From Flavobacterium oreochromis (GTDB lineage Bacteria; Bacteroidota; Bacteroidia; Flavobacteriales; Flavobacteriaceae), in the NCBI RefSeq assembly GCF_019565455.1, contig NZ_CP067377.1:3476004-3540003 (forward strand): a DNA stretch of 64,000 bases, in the 5' to 3' direction. Positions 28,224 through 37,495 of the stretch are shown in pieces. Each line of letters begins with the position of its first letter. Within the stretch, counting starts at the first letter, position 1. The notes beneath the pieces were generated by a model. It was not told the origin of the DNA, did not search any database, and saw nothing but the letters and a program-made list of their open reading frames with translations. The translations under genes were made by a program, and so were the position numbers.

Positions 28224-30122
28224 TTATAATGATTTATTTTTATCAGTATCCATTAATTGCATTAATTTCATACCTAATAAACCACTAATACCGCCATCAG
28301 TTCCATTAGATCCTGAAATTAAGACTTCTGGAATTACTTTAATATTTCCTTTACCAATTTCTTCTGTTATTTTATATTTTGTAAAGTTATCTCCACCCAT
28401 TGCAGACACTTGTAACTGATATGATTCTGCTGTAGATTTACCTATAGCCATAATTTTTTCTGCCTCAGCTAAACCTGTTTTAGATATTTTTTCTGCTTCA
28501 GCACTCGCATTTAGCTTAGTAGCTTCTGCTTGTGCTGCTGCCTTAGCTTTAGTAGCTTCTGCTTCTGCTATAGCACGCATTTTAGTAGCTTCTGCCTCTG
28601 CATTTACATTTAACTTTAAACTTGCAGCGTCTCCTTCTGCTTTTTTAACAGTAGCATCTGCTGTACGTTGTGCTATTTCTACACTCTGAGCTGCTCGAAC
28701 AATTTCTTTTTGCATGTCTGCAATAGCCGTTTCTTTTTCTACCCCTTGACGTTGTTCTTGAGCCATTTTTTGAGTTTGATACGTTTTTTGTTCCTCTTCT
28801 GCAATTTTTCTATCCGTTAATGTTTTCATTAATGATTCCGGAGGAACTATATCTCCAATAAGTGTATCAACTGCATTTACATTATATTCATCTAATACTG
28901 TTTTTATATGTGTTTTAGCAGACTCTTGACGTTCTTTACGTGTACTTAAGAAAGAAATCACATCACTATCTTGTGCAGAATTACGAAAATAATTACCTAT
29001 AGTTGGTTCTAATACTTGAGAAACTAAATTTGTCATACTTCCAAAACGAGCAATAACCTTTGGAGCTTCATTAGCTGGTACATGAATAATTTGAGATACA
29101 TCTAAATTAAAAGGGAAACCATCTTTTGACCGAACAGTTATAGTTGATAAATTATGATCTAAATTATGTGCTTCACTACGTGCATCTGCCCAATTCAGAA
29201 CTAAGTTCGTTGTAGGTACTAATTCTAATTTGGTTGTATATTTATTTAATGCGTATTTACCAGGTCCAAGGGGTTCCATCCAAACACCTCGTTGTCCTTT
29301 AGAAACAATATTCCCATGCTTAAATTGTTCTCCAGTAACATCTTCGCCATCTTCGCCAATATAAGAAATAACAACTCCTACTTGACCAATAGGAACGTCT
29401 GTCATAGGATTTTGTTCTATTTGAAGTGCCCAAGTATTAATATAATATGAACCTGCCAACATTACTTGAGGTTGAAGACCTCTATTTCCTCCATTTACTA
29501 AAAATGTATCAAAATCTTGAAAATTATTATGCCCTTCCGTAAATTTTCCAGCAATTTGTCCTTGTGGAATAGGTTCACCATCTAATGCTGTAACGATACC
29601 AATCATGTTTTCAAAAATTTTAACTTGATCAGCAATTACAATTTCAAATAAAAAAGTATTAATACGATATGAACCAGTGGTTATAAAAGCCGTTTGACGA
29701 CCTTTTTGTCCCCCATTATTTAAAAAAGAAGTCGCATCTTGATAATTATCGCATTCTACCTTACGAGCTAAGATTCTACCTGTTGGAATTTCTTTACCAT
29801 CTTTACTTAGTACTAAACCTATTTTTCCCTCTGGAATGATAGTAAATGGACTCATATCAACTGAATATTGCCAAATCCACATTGCCCAATATAAACCTGG
29901 AGCTAAAGTTTGTGCTTGAAAACCAGCTTCTCCTTTAGTAGCAATAATACGACCATCTGGTAAAGATTTATCCGTTCCAAATAAAACGAATTTCTTAGTT
30001 ACCAAACCTATTCTATCTTCAGGAACGATAACCATACCGAAGAAAACTCTTAAAACGAATTTGTAAAATACAATGGTTAATACTAATGGTAAAAACCACC
30101 ATAATGAAATAATTGATGTCAT
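28224..30122 (-). CDS. SPFH/flotillin-family membrane protein with repeated N-terminal modules
   Basis: 632 residues. One N-terminal membrane helix (WWFLPLVLTIVFYKFVL). Residues about 35-305 contain four successive modules of one pattern (I-G-x-V ... G-R-I ... G ... L-x-x-G-x-Y), for example KIGLVLSKDGKEIPTGRILA and MIGIVTALDGEPIPQGQIAG. Then comes the SPFH/band-7 domain (DVSQIIHVPANEAPKVIARFG, TIGNYFRNSAQ) and a long Ala/Glu-rich coiled coil (about 430-570) with repeats of AEAEATK. It ends in a Gly-rich tail. Flotillin-like proteins form membrane scaffolds in ordered lipid domains. The module array is larger than in ordinary flotillins. Function is inferred from the family. Confidence 0.9.
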   Translation of the reverse strand: MTSIISLWWFLPLVLTIVFYKFVLRVFFGMVIVPEDRIGLVTKKFVLFGTDKSLPDGRIIATKGEAGFQAQTLAPGLYWAMWIWQYSVDMSPFTIIPEGKIGLVLSKDGKEIPTGRILARKVECDNYQDATSFLNNGGQKGRQTAFITTGSYRINTFLFEIVIADQVKIFENMIGIVTALDGEPIPQGQIAGKFTEGHNNFQDFDTFLVNGGNRGLQPQVMLAGSYYINTWALQIEQNPMTDVPIGQVGVVISYIGEDGEDVTGEQFKHGNIVSKGQRGVWMEPLGPGKYALNKYTTKLELVPTTNLVLNWADARSEAHNLDHNLSTITVRSKDGFPFNLDVSQIIHVPANEAPKVIARFGSMTNLVSQVLEPTIGNYFRNSAQDSDVISFLSTRKERQESAKTHIKTVLDEYNVNAVDTLIGDIVPPESLMKTLTDRKIAEEEQKTYQTQKMAQEQRQGVEKETAIADMQKEIVRAAQSVEIAQRTADATVKKAEGDAASLKLNVNAEAEATKMRAIAEAEATKAKAAAQAEATKLNASAEAEKISKTGLAEAEKIMAIGKSTAESYQLQVSAMGGDNFTKYKITEEIGKGNIKVIPEVLISGSNGTDGGISGLLGMKLMQLMDTDKNKSL

Positions 30123-30452
30123 GATAAAACAATTAATTAGTTTGAATAAAAATTTTCAATAAAATTCAATCAAATAAAATAGGAGTTTATTTGTCGTTTA
30201 ATACGAAAAGAGATTCTTACTGCAGTAAATATTTAGAATCTCTATTTTAATTTAGTAACACCTTAGTGCCATTCTTACATTGATTAAATTTAAATACTTT
30301 GATTATACGTTTAGCTCAAAAAAAAGTTACAAAAAATAAAAAGATTTTAAATAATAATTAAAAACGCTAGAAGTCAAAATTCTATATTTTAAAAACTAGA
30401 ATAATCTATCCTCTTATTATTATATAAAATAAAATTAACATTTTTTTATCAC
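30123..30452. other. Divergent intergenic region with hairpin
   Basis: Lies between the leftward SPFH gene and the rightward marR operon. AGAGATTCT (about 30208-30217) pairs with AGAATCTCT (30235-30243), followed by TATTTTAATTT, so a terminator-like hairpin sits in the leader of the SPFH gene or in a short transcript. Nothing else was seen. Confidence 0.4.
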
Positions 30453-30489
30453 ACATTTGTATATACAAATGTTATTTTTTTTACATTTG
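30453..30489 (+). promoter_or_regulatory. marR promoter with perfect 20-bp palindromic operator
   Basis: ACATTTGTATATACAAATGT (30453-30472) is a perfect 20-bp palindrome. TACATTTG (30482-30489) is an exact -7 box, and a TTG lies inside the palindrome about 22 bases upstream, in the -33 region. A MarR dimer on the palindrome would occlude polymerase, so the operon is probably autorepressed. The box also shows that translation starts at 30511, not at an ATG at 30457. Confidence 0.8.
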
Positions 30490-30510
30490 CCGTATCAAAT
30501 TTCTATAGAA

Positions 30511-30963
30511 ATGAAAATAGAGGAAGAAATTAAGAGTACAGTAACCTTATCGCTAGCAAAAAGGGTACTTCTAAATCTTACGTTTACAAGAAATGTTGTA
30601 GGAGATAAATTTTTAGAAATATTAAAACCTTACGATTTATCAAGTGAACAATATAATGTATTAAGAATTTTAAGAGGTCAAAAAGGAAAACCTGCTAATA
30701 TGGCGTGTATACAAGAGCGTATGTTAGCCAAAACGAGTAATACTACCCGATTAGTTGACAAATTATTAATTAAAGAACTAGTTATACGGAAAGTTTGTTC
30801 TGAAAACAAAAGAAAAATGGAAATCACAATTACAGAAAAAGGACTACAGGTATTAGAGTCTTTAGACCCTTTAGTATTAGCACATGAAAATGAGTTTGCA
30901 GACAAATTAACGTCTGCTGAATTAGAAATTTTTAATGAATTATTAGAAAAATATAGAAGTTAA
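30511..30963 (+). CDS. MarR family transcriptional regulator
   Basis: 150 residues. The winged helix is clear: YDLSSEQYNVLRILRG, MLAKTSNTTRLVDKLLIKEL (recognition helix), then the wing VIRKVCSENKRKMEITITEKG. The dimer helices lie at both ends. There is a single Cys (SENKRK preceded by VC) in the wing and one near the first helix of the domain (MACIQERM), so thiol-based sensing is possible. First gene of an operon with a nitroreductase (3 bases on) and a YceI protein, under a palindromic operator. This set-up resembles MhqR- or HypR-type electrophile regulators, by context only. Confidence 0.92.
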   Translation: MKIEEEIKSTVTLSLAKRVLLNLTFTRNVVGDKFLEILKPYDLSSEQYNVLRILRGQKGKPANMACIQERMLAKTSNTTRLVDKLLIKELVIRKVCSENKRKMEITITEKGLQVLESLDPLVLAHENEFADKLTSAELEIFNELLEKYRS

Positions 30964-30966
30964 ATA

Positions 30967-31599
30967 ATGAGTAAATTTATTGAACAACAAAATTGGCGCT
31001 ATGCCACTAAAAAATTCGATTCTTCTAAAAGAATTAATGATTCGGATTTTAATACACTAAAAGAAGCTATTCGATTAAGTACTTCTTCTTATGGTCTTCA
31101 ACCTTATAAAGTGTTTATTATTGATAATCCTGAAATTCGTGAACAATTAAAACCTGTTTCTTGGAATCAACCACAAGTAACAGAAGCTTCTCACTTATTA
31201 GTTTTTGCTAACTATATTAATTTAGACGAAGCAGTTATTGATAATTACATAAAAAGAGTTAGTTTAATTAGAGAGATTTCAACAGAAGATTTAGCTGGTT
31301 ATAGTGACTTTATGAAAAGTAAAATTTTAGGATTAAGTGTTACAGATCAAAATATTTGGACTTCAAAACAAACTTATTTAGCTCTTGGAAACTTACTTAA
31401 TGCAGCAGCAGAACTAAAAATAGATGTTACACCTATGGAAGGTTTTGAAACTGAAAAATACAATGAAATACTAAATCTAAAATCTCAAAATTTAAATGCA
31501 AGTTTAGTAGCCACTATAGGTTATAGACACGAAGAAGATACTACTCAGCATTATAAAAAAGTAAGAAAATCAAACGAAGAATTATTTATTAATATTTAA
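30967..31599 (+). CDS. NAD(P)H-dependent nitroreductase family oxidoreductase
   Basis: 210-residue FMN enzyme of the NfsB type, intact. FMN-contact features are WRYATKKFD near the start and RLSTSSYGLQPYKVFII. The C-terminal region has PMEGFETEKYNEILNL and SLVATIGYRHEED. It is clearly related to the 6432-7065 nitroreductase (shared LQP-x-V-F-I-I-x-N, SWNQ-Q-T, PMEGF), so the window carries two divergent copies under two regulator families. It likely reduces quinones or other electrophiles. It follows marR by 3 bases. Confidence 0.93.
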   Translation: MSKFIEQQNWRYATKKFDSSKRINDSDFNTLKEAIRLSTSSYGLQPYKVFIIDNPEIREQLKPVSWNQPQVTEASHLLVFANYINLDEAVIDNYIKRVSLIREISTEDLAGYSDFMKSKILGLSVTDQNIWTSKQTYLALGNLLNAAAELKIDVTPMEGFETEKYNEILNLKSQNLNASLVATIGYRHEEDTTQHYKKVRKSNEELFINI

Positions 31600-31612
31600 C
31601 ACTCAATTAAAA

Positions 31613-32179
31613 ATGAAAAATTTAAAATCTTTTGCTCTAGCTATACTGGTAACTTTAGGTAGCTTAACTACTAATGCTCAAACTTCAAAAAAAGTAGATG
31701 CTTCAAAAAGTAAAGTTTTATGGTTAGCTAAAAAATTTGGGGGGCAACATAATGGAGACATAAAACTAAAAGAAGGTCAACTAATCTTCAATGGTAAAGA
31801 ATTAAAAGGTGGTAATTTTACGGTAGACATGACTACTATTAATACTCTAGATTTACAAGGTGAATGGAAAGATAAATTAGATGGACATCTTAAAAATGAT
31901 GATTTCTTTGCTATAGAAAAATTCCCTAACTCAACTTTAGTATTCAAAAAAATTGGAAAAAAATCTACTAATACTTACAGTATAGAAGCTGATTTAACTA
32001 TAAAAGGAATTACAAATCCTATTAAATTTGATTTAGTAACAAATAAAGGTATTGCTAATGCAACACTAATGGTAGATAGAACGAAATATGATGTTAAGTA
32101 TGCTTCTAAAAACTTTGGTGCTTTAGCAGACAAAGCTATTGATGATGAATTTGAATTAAAAGTTCAATTAAAATACTAA
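31613..32179 (+). CDS. YceI family periplasmic lipocalin-like protein
   Basis: 188 residues with a signal peptide (LKSFALAILVTLGSLTTNAQ). The mature part is one YceI beta-barrel domain: VDASKSKVLWLAKKFGGQHNGDIKL, NFTVDMTTINTLDLQGEWKDKL, HLKNDDFFAIEKFPNSTLVF, and EADLTIKGITNPIKFDL. The family binds polyisoprenoid-type lipids such as quinone-like molecules in the periplasm and is often stress-induced. As the third gene of the marR-nitroreductase operon it fits a quinone or electrophile response. A long hairpin terminator follows. Confidence 0.93.
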   Translation: MKNLKSFALAILVTLGSLTTNAQTSKKVDASKSKVLWLAKKFGGQHNGDIKLKEGQLIFNGKELKGGNFTVDMTTINTLDLQGEWKDKLDGHLKNDDFFAIEKFPNSTLVFKKIGKKSTNTYSIEADLTIKGITNPIKFDLVTNKGIANATLMVDRTKYDVKYASKNFGALADKAIDDEFELKVQLKY

Positions 32180-32192
32180 ATTTTAATTAAAT

Positions 32193-32285
32193 AAAAAAGT
32201 CCAAAAAGAAAGAAGGATCATATTATTATAAAAATTCCCTAGTTAACAACAAATTAAATATTGATTCTTCTTTTTGGACTTTTCT
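32193..32285 (+). terminator. Long hairpin terminator after the marR operon
   Basis: AAAAGTCCAAAAAGAA (about 32195-32211) pairs with TTCTTTTTGGACTTTT (about 32269-32284). The pairing partly extends through AGAAGGATCA/TGATTCTTCT. It separates two convergent genes and can act on both strands. Confidence 0.75.
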
Positions 32286-32300
32286 TTATATATTATATAT

Positions 32301-33803
32301 TTATTCTAAATCTTCTATATAAAAGCTAGATAAGAAAATAATTGATTTCTCAATATCGTAATGTAAAATTCTATCTTCTTTTACTAAAGGAACTTCTTCT
32401 CGATATAACTTAAGGAAACTTTCTAAAAATTCACTTGAATTCAGAGGTCTTCTAAACTCTATTGCTTGTGAAGCGTTCATCAACTCAATAGCTAAAATAC
32501 GCTCTAAGTTTTCCATAATTTTTAAACACTTAGTTGCTGCATTAGCTCCCATAGAAACATGATCTTCCTGTCCATTACTTGACACAATACTATCCGTACT
32601 AGCTGGAGTTGTTAATTGTTTATTTTGGCTAACAATACTAGCTGCAGTATATTGTGGAATCATAAATCCTGAATTTAATCCAGGATCACTCACTAAAAAA
32701 GCTGGTAAATCACGTAAACCTGAAATTAATTGATAGGTTCTTCTTTCTGAGATATTACCTAATTCTGCTAATGCCATACCTAAGAAATCTAATGCTAATG
32801 CTAAAGGTTGACCATGAAAATTACCTCCTGAAATGATTAAATCTTCTTCTGCAAAAATATTAGGATTATCTGTAACTGAATTAATTTCTGTTTTAAAAAC
32901 TTTTTTTACATAATCAATTGTATCTTTTGACGCACCATGTACTTGTGGAATACAACGAAAAGAATAAGGATCTTGTACATGTTTTTTAGGCTGTGCTATA
33001 ATTTGACTTCCTTCTAACAATTCTTGAAAACGTTGTGCGGTTACAATTTGTCCTTTATGTGGGCGGACCATATGAATTAAATCATTAAAAGGTTCAATTC
33101 TTCCGTCAAATCCTTCTAACGAAATAGCTCCAATTAGATCTGCTAAATAACTATATTTTACTGCTTTTAATAGGATATAACTTCCATAAGCACTCATAAA
33201 TTGCGTTCCATTTAACAATGCTAATCCTTCTTTAGATTGCAAAGTTACTGGTTCCCAATTCATTTTTTCTAATACTTTGATAGCGGGCTGACGAAACCCA
33301 TCTACGTATACTTCTCCTTCACCAATTAATGGTAAACACAAATGAGCTAATGGTGCTAAATCTCCTGAAGCACCTAAGGAACCTTGTGTATAAACTACAG
33401 GAAAAACATCGTTATTATAAAAATCTATCAAACGCTCTACTGTGGCTAATTGTACTCCTGAATGCCCATAACTTAAAGATTTTACTTTTAGTAACAACAT
33501 AATTTTCACAATTTCTTGTGGTACTTCATCTCCTGTTCCACAAGCATGTGATTTCATTAAATTTTCTTGAAGTTTTGATAAATTTTCATTCGAAATTTTC
33601 ACATTACATAATGAACCAAAACCTGTATTAATCCCATAAATAGGTTCTTTATGTTCTTCCATTTTTCTATCTAAATATTCACGACATTTTACAATATTTA
33701 ATCGTGCTTCTTCAGATAATGCTAATTTTTGATTTTGTGAAATAATTTCCTGTAATGTTTCTAATGAAAATACATCAGAAGAAATATAGTGAGTAGTCTC
33801 CAT
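32301..33803 (-). CDS. hutH: Histidine ammonia-lyase
   Basis: 500-residue enzyme that deaminates histidine to urocanate, the first step of histidine degradation. The MIO cofactor forms from Ala145-Ser146-Gly147 in GSLGASGDLAPLAHL. Other active-site features are the Tyr in YGINTGFGSL, LLNGTQFMSAYG, the Q/R region RTYQLISGLRDLP and QEDHVSMGANAATK. The length is normal. No other hut genes lie nearby, so the pathway is dispersed. It is transcribed away from the thr operon. Confidence 0.96.
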   Translation of the reverse strand: METTHYISSDVFSLETLQEIISQNQKLALSEEARLNIVKCREYLDRKMEEHKEPIYGINTGFGSLCNVKISNENLSKLQENLMKSHACGTGDEVPQEIVKIMLLLKVKSLSYGHSGVQLATVERLIDFYNNDVFPVVYTQGSLGASGDLAPLAHLCLPLIGEGEVYVDGFRQPAIKVLEKMNWEPVTLQSKEGLALLNGTQFMSAYGSYILLKAVKYSYLADLIGAISLEGFDGRIEPFNDLIHMVRPHKGQIVTAQRFQELLEGSQIIAQPKKHVQDPYSFRCIPQVHGASKDTIDYVKKVFKTEINSVTDNPNIFAEEDLIISGGNFHGQPLALALDFLGMALAELGNISERRTYQLISGLRDLPAFLVSDPGLNSGFMIPQYTAASIVSQNKQLTTPASTDSIVSSNGQEDHVSMGANAATKCLKIMENLERILAIELMNASQAIEFRRPLNSSEFLESFLKLYREEVPLVKEDRILHYDIEKSIIFLSSFYIEDLE

Positions 33804-33906
33804 TTTTTATTCTAAAAATTTGTTGCCCAAAATTCAATAAAAAAGATTAGAATTCAAAAAGAAGTTTGCTATTTAAAATAAAATTTATAATTTAGCTGAA
33901 CCTGGT

Positions 33907-34014
33907 ATGAATACGAATAGCAAAATATATCGATTAACTTTTATCTCTACTGTTGAGATAAGTTTTGCTATTGTTACAATCACAACTACTACCATTACCC
34001 CACTTGGGGTATAA
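33907..34014 (+). CDS. thrL: thr operon leader peptide (attenuation)
   Basis: 35-codon reading frame, too short to be found by length. It carries a dense block of regulatory codons: residues 22-31 are I-V-T-I-T-T-T-T-I-T, and in all there are nine Thr and six Ile among 35 residues. It ends P-L-G-V just before a terminator, 85 bases upstream of thrA. The same design (Thr and Ile codons, then an intrinsic terminator) controls thrABC in enterobacteria, where ribosome stalling at scarce Thr-tRNA or Ile-tRNA permits read-through. The role is inferred from this composition and position. Confidence 0.85.
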   Translation: MNTNSKIYRLTFISTVEISFAIVTITTTTITPLGV

Positions 34015-34068
34015 TTACTACATATAATCCACTTTGTGGTGCTTTTAATTTAAGCACTATTTTTCTAT
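33941..34068 (+). promoter_or_regulatory. Transcription attenuator of the thrABC operon
   Basis: Ordered RNA elements follow each other. A possible pause hairpin TTATCTC/GAGATAA (33941-33961) lies inside the leader peptide. ACCCC/GGGGT (33997-34010) overlaps its end. CCAC/GTGG (34029-34039) follows. Then comes the terminator GTGCTT/TAAGCAC (34039-34057) with a TATTTTTC tail. CCAC at 34000-34003 could alternatively pair with GTGG at 34036-34039 and disrupt the terminator. This matches a Thr/Ile-sensing attenuator. The exact rival structures were judged by eye. Confidence 0.75.
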
Positions 34069-34098
34069 TTCCATTTATTCATCATTTAATATTAAAAA

Positions 34099-36534
34099 AT
34101 GAAAGTATTAAAATTTGGTGGTACTTCTGTTGGTAGTGCTCAAAGTATCTTACAATCTATAAATATAATTAATAGATCAAATAAAAAACAAATAGTTGTC
34201 GTATCTGCTTTTAGCGAAATAACCGATCTATTGGAGGACTCTATAAAAAAAGCCCTAAAAAAGAATTGAGTTATATAGAAAATATAAATATAATAAGACA
34301 AAAACATGAAAAAGTTATAGTTGAACTAAAAATAAACGATGAGGATCTAATATTTTTTTAAATGAAAAAATATTAGAAGTTAAAAATTTACTTAATGGTA
34401 TTTATCTATTAGGGGAATTATCACCAAAAAATAAAGATAAAATTCTTTCAATAGGGGAATTATTATCATCAAATATCATATATCATAAACTACATAAATA
34501 TAATAATTCTTGTAAACTTAAGGACAGTCGTGAATTAATTAAAACGGATTCTAATTTTGGAAAAGCTAATGTCGATTTTGAACTTTCAAATTTTTTGATC
34601 CAATATTATTTTGAAAAAAATGAATCTAAAATAACCATTTTACCAGGATTTATAAGTCAAGATAAAGATAAAAATACAACTACATTAGGTCGTGGTGGTT
34701 CTGACTATACTGCCTCTATTATAGCAGCAGCATTAAATGTAGCACAACTAGAAATTTGGACAGATGTAAGTGGTCTATATAGTTGCCATCCTAAAATTGT
34801 AACGAATGCCTTTCCTATTACTAATATTTCGTATAAAGAAGCAATGGAGTTATCTCATTTTGGAGCAAAAGTAATTTATGCCCCTACTATTCAACCTGTT
34901 CAAATAAAACAAATTCCTTTATTAATTAAAAACACTTTTGAACCAGAAGCTATTGGAACTTTAATACATGATAAAAATATACATTCTAAACAAGTTATTA
35001 AAGGAATCAGTCATATAGAAAACATTTCATTAATCACTCTTGAAGGTTCAGGTCTTATAGGTATTTCTGGCAATGCAAATCGCTTATTTAAAGCTATTGC
35101 TAAAGAAAATATCAACATTATTTTCATTACCCAAGCTTCATCTGAACATTCTATTTGTATTGGAGTAATGGAAAATGAAGCTCTCCTCGTTAAAAAATTA
35201 ATAGATACTGAATTTAGTAATGAAATAATCCAATCAAAAGTTAAACCTACTAGTGTGGAAAATGATTTATCTATAATTGCAATTGTAGGAGAAGGCATGA
35301 AAAATCACCAAGGTATTAGTGGGAAAATTTTTAGCACACTAGGTAATAACAATGTTAATATTAGAGCTATAGCACAAGGTTCCTCTGAACGCAACATTTC
35401 CTTAGTTATTAATAATAATGATATAGTTAAAGCACTTAATTGTTTACATGAACGTTTTTTTGAAGAACAAAAAAAAGAATTAAACCTATTCGTTATAGGG
35501 ACTGGAAATGTAGGTTCAAAGTTAATAGAACAAATTAGTAATCAAATAAATTATTTGAAGGAAAATCTTAGGATGAATCTACGATTAATAGGTATTTCTA
35601 ATACTCAATTTATGTATTTTAATTTAGATGGAATAGATTTTAAAAATTGGAATACAGAATTAAAAAAAGGAGATCAATCAAACCTAAATGAATTCCTTGA
35701 TAAAATCAAAAATTTGAATCTAATAAATAGTATTTTTATTGATAACACTGCCTCTACTTTAGTGGCTAATCAATATGAAAAATTATTAAGCAAAAATATA
35801 GCGGTTGTTACTTGTAATAAAATAGCTTGTTCATCTAATTTCTCTAGCTACCAAATATTAAAAAATATTTCTAAAAAATACAATGTCCCTTTTTATATGA
35901 AACAAATGTTGGAGCTGGATTACCAATTATTGACACACTTAAAAACATCGTAATATCTGGTGATGTAGTAACTACTATTCAGGCTGTATTATCTGGTAGT
36001 TTAAATTTTATTTTCAATAATTATGATGGAAAAAAATCATTTGCATCAGTTGTTAAATTAGCCATGCAAGAAGGTTATACAGAACCTGATCCAAAAATTG
36101 ATTTAAGCGGTATAGATGTAATGCGTAAGATTGTTATTTTAATTAGGGAAAGTGGTTATTCTTTTGAATTAAATGAAATTAAGAATCAATCATTTCTACC
36201 AGAAGATTGTATTAAGACATCATCTGTAAATGATTTTTTAGTTAAATTAGAAGAAAACGAAGTCTATTTTAAAGAATTATTTAATAGAGCTAAAACCTCT
36301 AATTCTAGACTAAAATACGTGGCTACTTTTAAAAATGGAAAAGCAAATGTAGGTTTAGAATTCATCTCTAACAACCATCCCTTTTATCATTTAGAAGGCA
36401 AAGATAATATTGTTCTATTTTACACTCACAGGTATAACAATCAACCATTAATTATAAAAGGAGCTGGAGCTGGAGCTGATGTTACAGCATCTGGAATATT
36501 TGCAGACATTATGAGAGTAGGTAATACATTTTAA
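34099..36534 (+). CDS. thrA: Bifunctional aspartate kinase / homoserine dehydrogenase, three frameshifts
   Basis: Corrected length 812 residues (E. coli ThrA is 820). It phosphorylates aspartate and later reduces aspartate semialdehyde to homoserine. Missing bases lie in A6 (34257-34262), T7 (34363-34369) and T5 (35890-35894). The kinase starts KVLKFGGTSVGSA and has TTLGRGGSDYTA. Central ACT domains (LITLEGSGLIGISGNANRLF, IIAIVGEGMKNHQGISGKIF) are for threonine feedback. The dehydrogenase starts at FVIGTGNVGSKL and includes VTCNKIA, TNVGAGLPIIDTL after correction, EGYTEPDPKIDLSG and GAGAGADVTASG. First gene of thrABC, behind an attenuator. Confidence 0.93.
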
Positions 36535-36544
36535 AAATAAAAAT

Positions 36545-37495
36545 ATGGAAAAAATACATATACTATCACCTGCTACGATAGCTAACTTATCTTGTGGTTT
36601 TGATGTTTTAGGTGCTTGCACTAATATAATATGTGAGGAAATGATAATTCATAAAGTTACCACTAAAGGAATAAAAATTACGCATATTACTGGTGCTATT
36701 TTACCTCTTGAAACTGAAAAAAATGTAGCAGGTATAGCAGCTCAATCTGTTTACAATTTATATAAAGAACAAGTAGATTTTGGGTTTGAAATTGAAATTC
36801 ATAAAAAAGTTGAAATTGGCAGTGGTATAGGAAGTAGTGCTGCTAGTGCTGCTGCTGCTGTTTTTGGTATTAATTATTTTTTAGGAAATCCATTGTCTAA
36901 AAAAGAATTAGTTTATCATGCTATGATAGGCGAAGCTATTGCAAGTGGAAGTCAACATGCTGATAATGTCGCAGCTGCTATTTTAGGAAATTTCACACTG
37001 ATTAGGAGTTATAATCCATTAGATATTATAGAAATTCCAAGCCCAAAAGAATTATATACAGTAATACTCCATCCACATGTAGAAGTAAAAACATCAGAAG
37101 CAAGGGCTGTTTTAAAACCTACTGTTCCTCTAAAAAACGCTATTATTCAATGGGGAAATTTAGGAGGATTAATAGCTGGACTATATACTAATAATTATCA
37201 ACTCATAGGAAACTCATTAACAGATGTTATTATAGAACCTTATAGAAAAGAACTTATTCCTTATTTTGAAGAAACTGTAAGTATTGCAAGACAAACAGGA
37301 GCTCTAGGAGCTGGTATTTCTGGTTCAGGTCCTTCTATTTTTGCCTTAGCTAAAGGTGAAATAAATGCACAAAAAATAGCAGAAGAAATGAAAAATTATT
37401 ACCAAAAAACAGGAATTTCTTTTACTGTATATTTTTCTAAAATAAATAACGAAGGTGTTAAACTAAAAACGACAAAAGAAAATGCAATTTTATAG
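36545..37495 (+). CDS. thrB: Homoserine kinase
   Basis: 316-residue GHMP-family kinase that phosphorylates homoserine, second step of the threonine branch. The ATP-binding motif 2 is VEIGSGIGSSAASAAAAVFG (about residues 93-112), with motif 1 SPATIANLSCGFDVLG and motif 3 GALGAGISGSGPSIFAL. Family length is about 310. It follows thrA by 10 bases and overlaps thrC by 14 bases, indicating one transcript and coupled translation. The frame is unbroken. Confidence 0.96.
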   Translation: MEKIHILSPATIANLSCGFDVLGACTNIICEEMIIHKVTTKGIKITHITGAILPLETEKNVAGIAAQSVYNLYKEQVDFGFEIEIHKKVEIGSGIGSSAASAAAAVFGINYFLGNPLSKKELVYHAMIGEAIASGSQHADNVAAAILGNFTLIRSYNPLDIIEIPSPKELYTVILHPHVEVKTSEARAVLKPTVPLKNAIIQWGNLGGLIAGLYTNNYQLIGNSLTDVIIEPYRKELIPYFEETVSIARQTGALGAGISGSGPSIFALAKGEINAQKIAEEMKNYYQKTGISFTVYFSKINNEGVKLKTTKENAIL

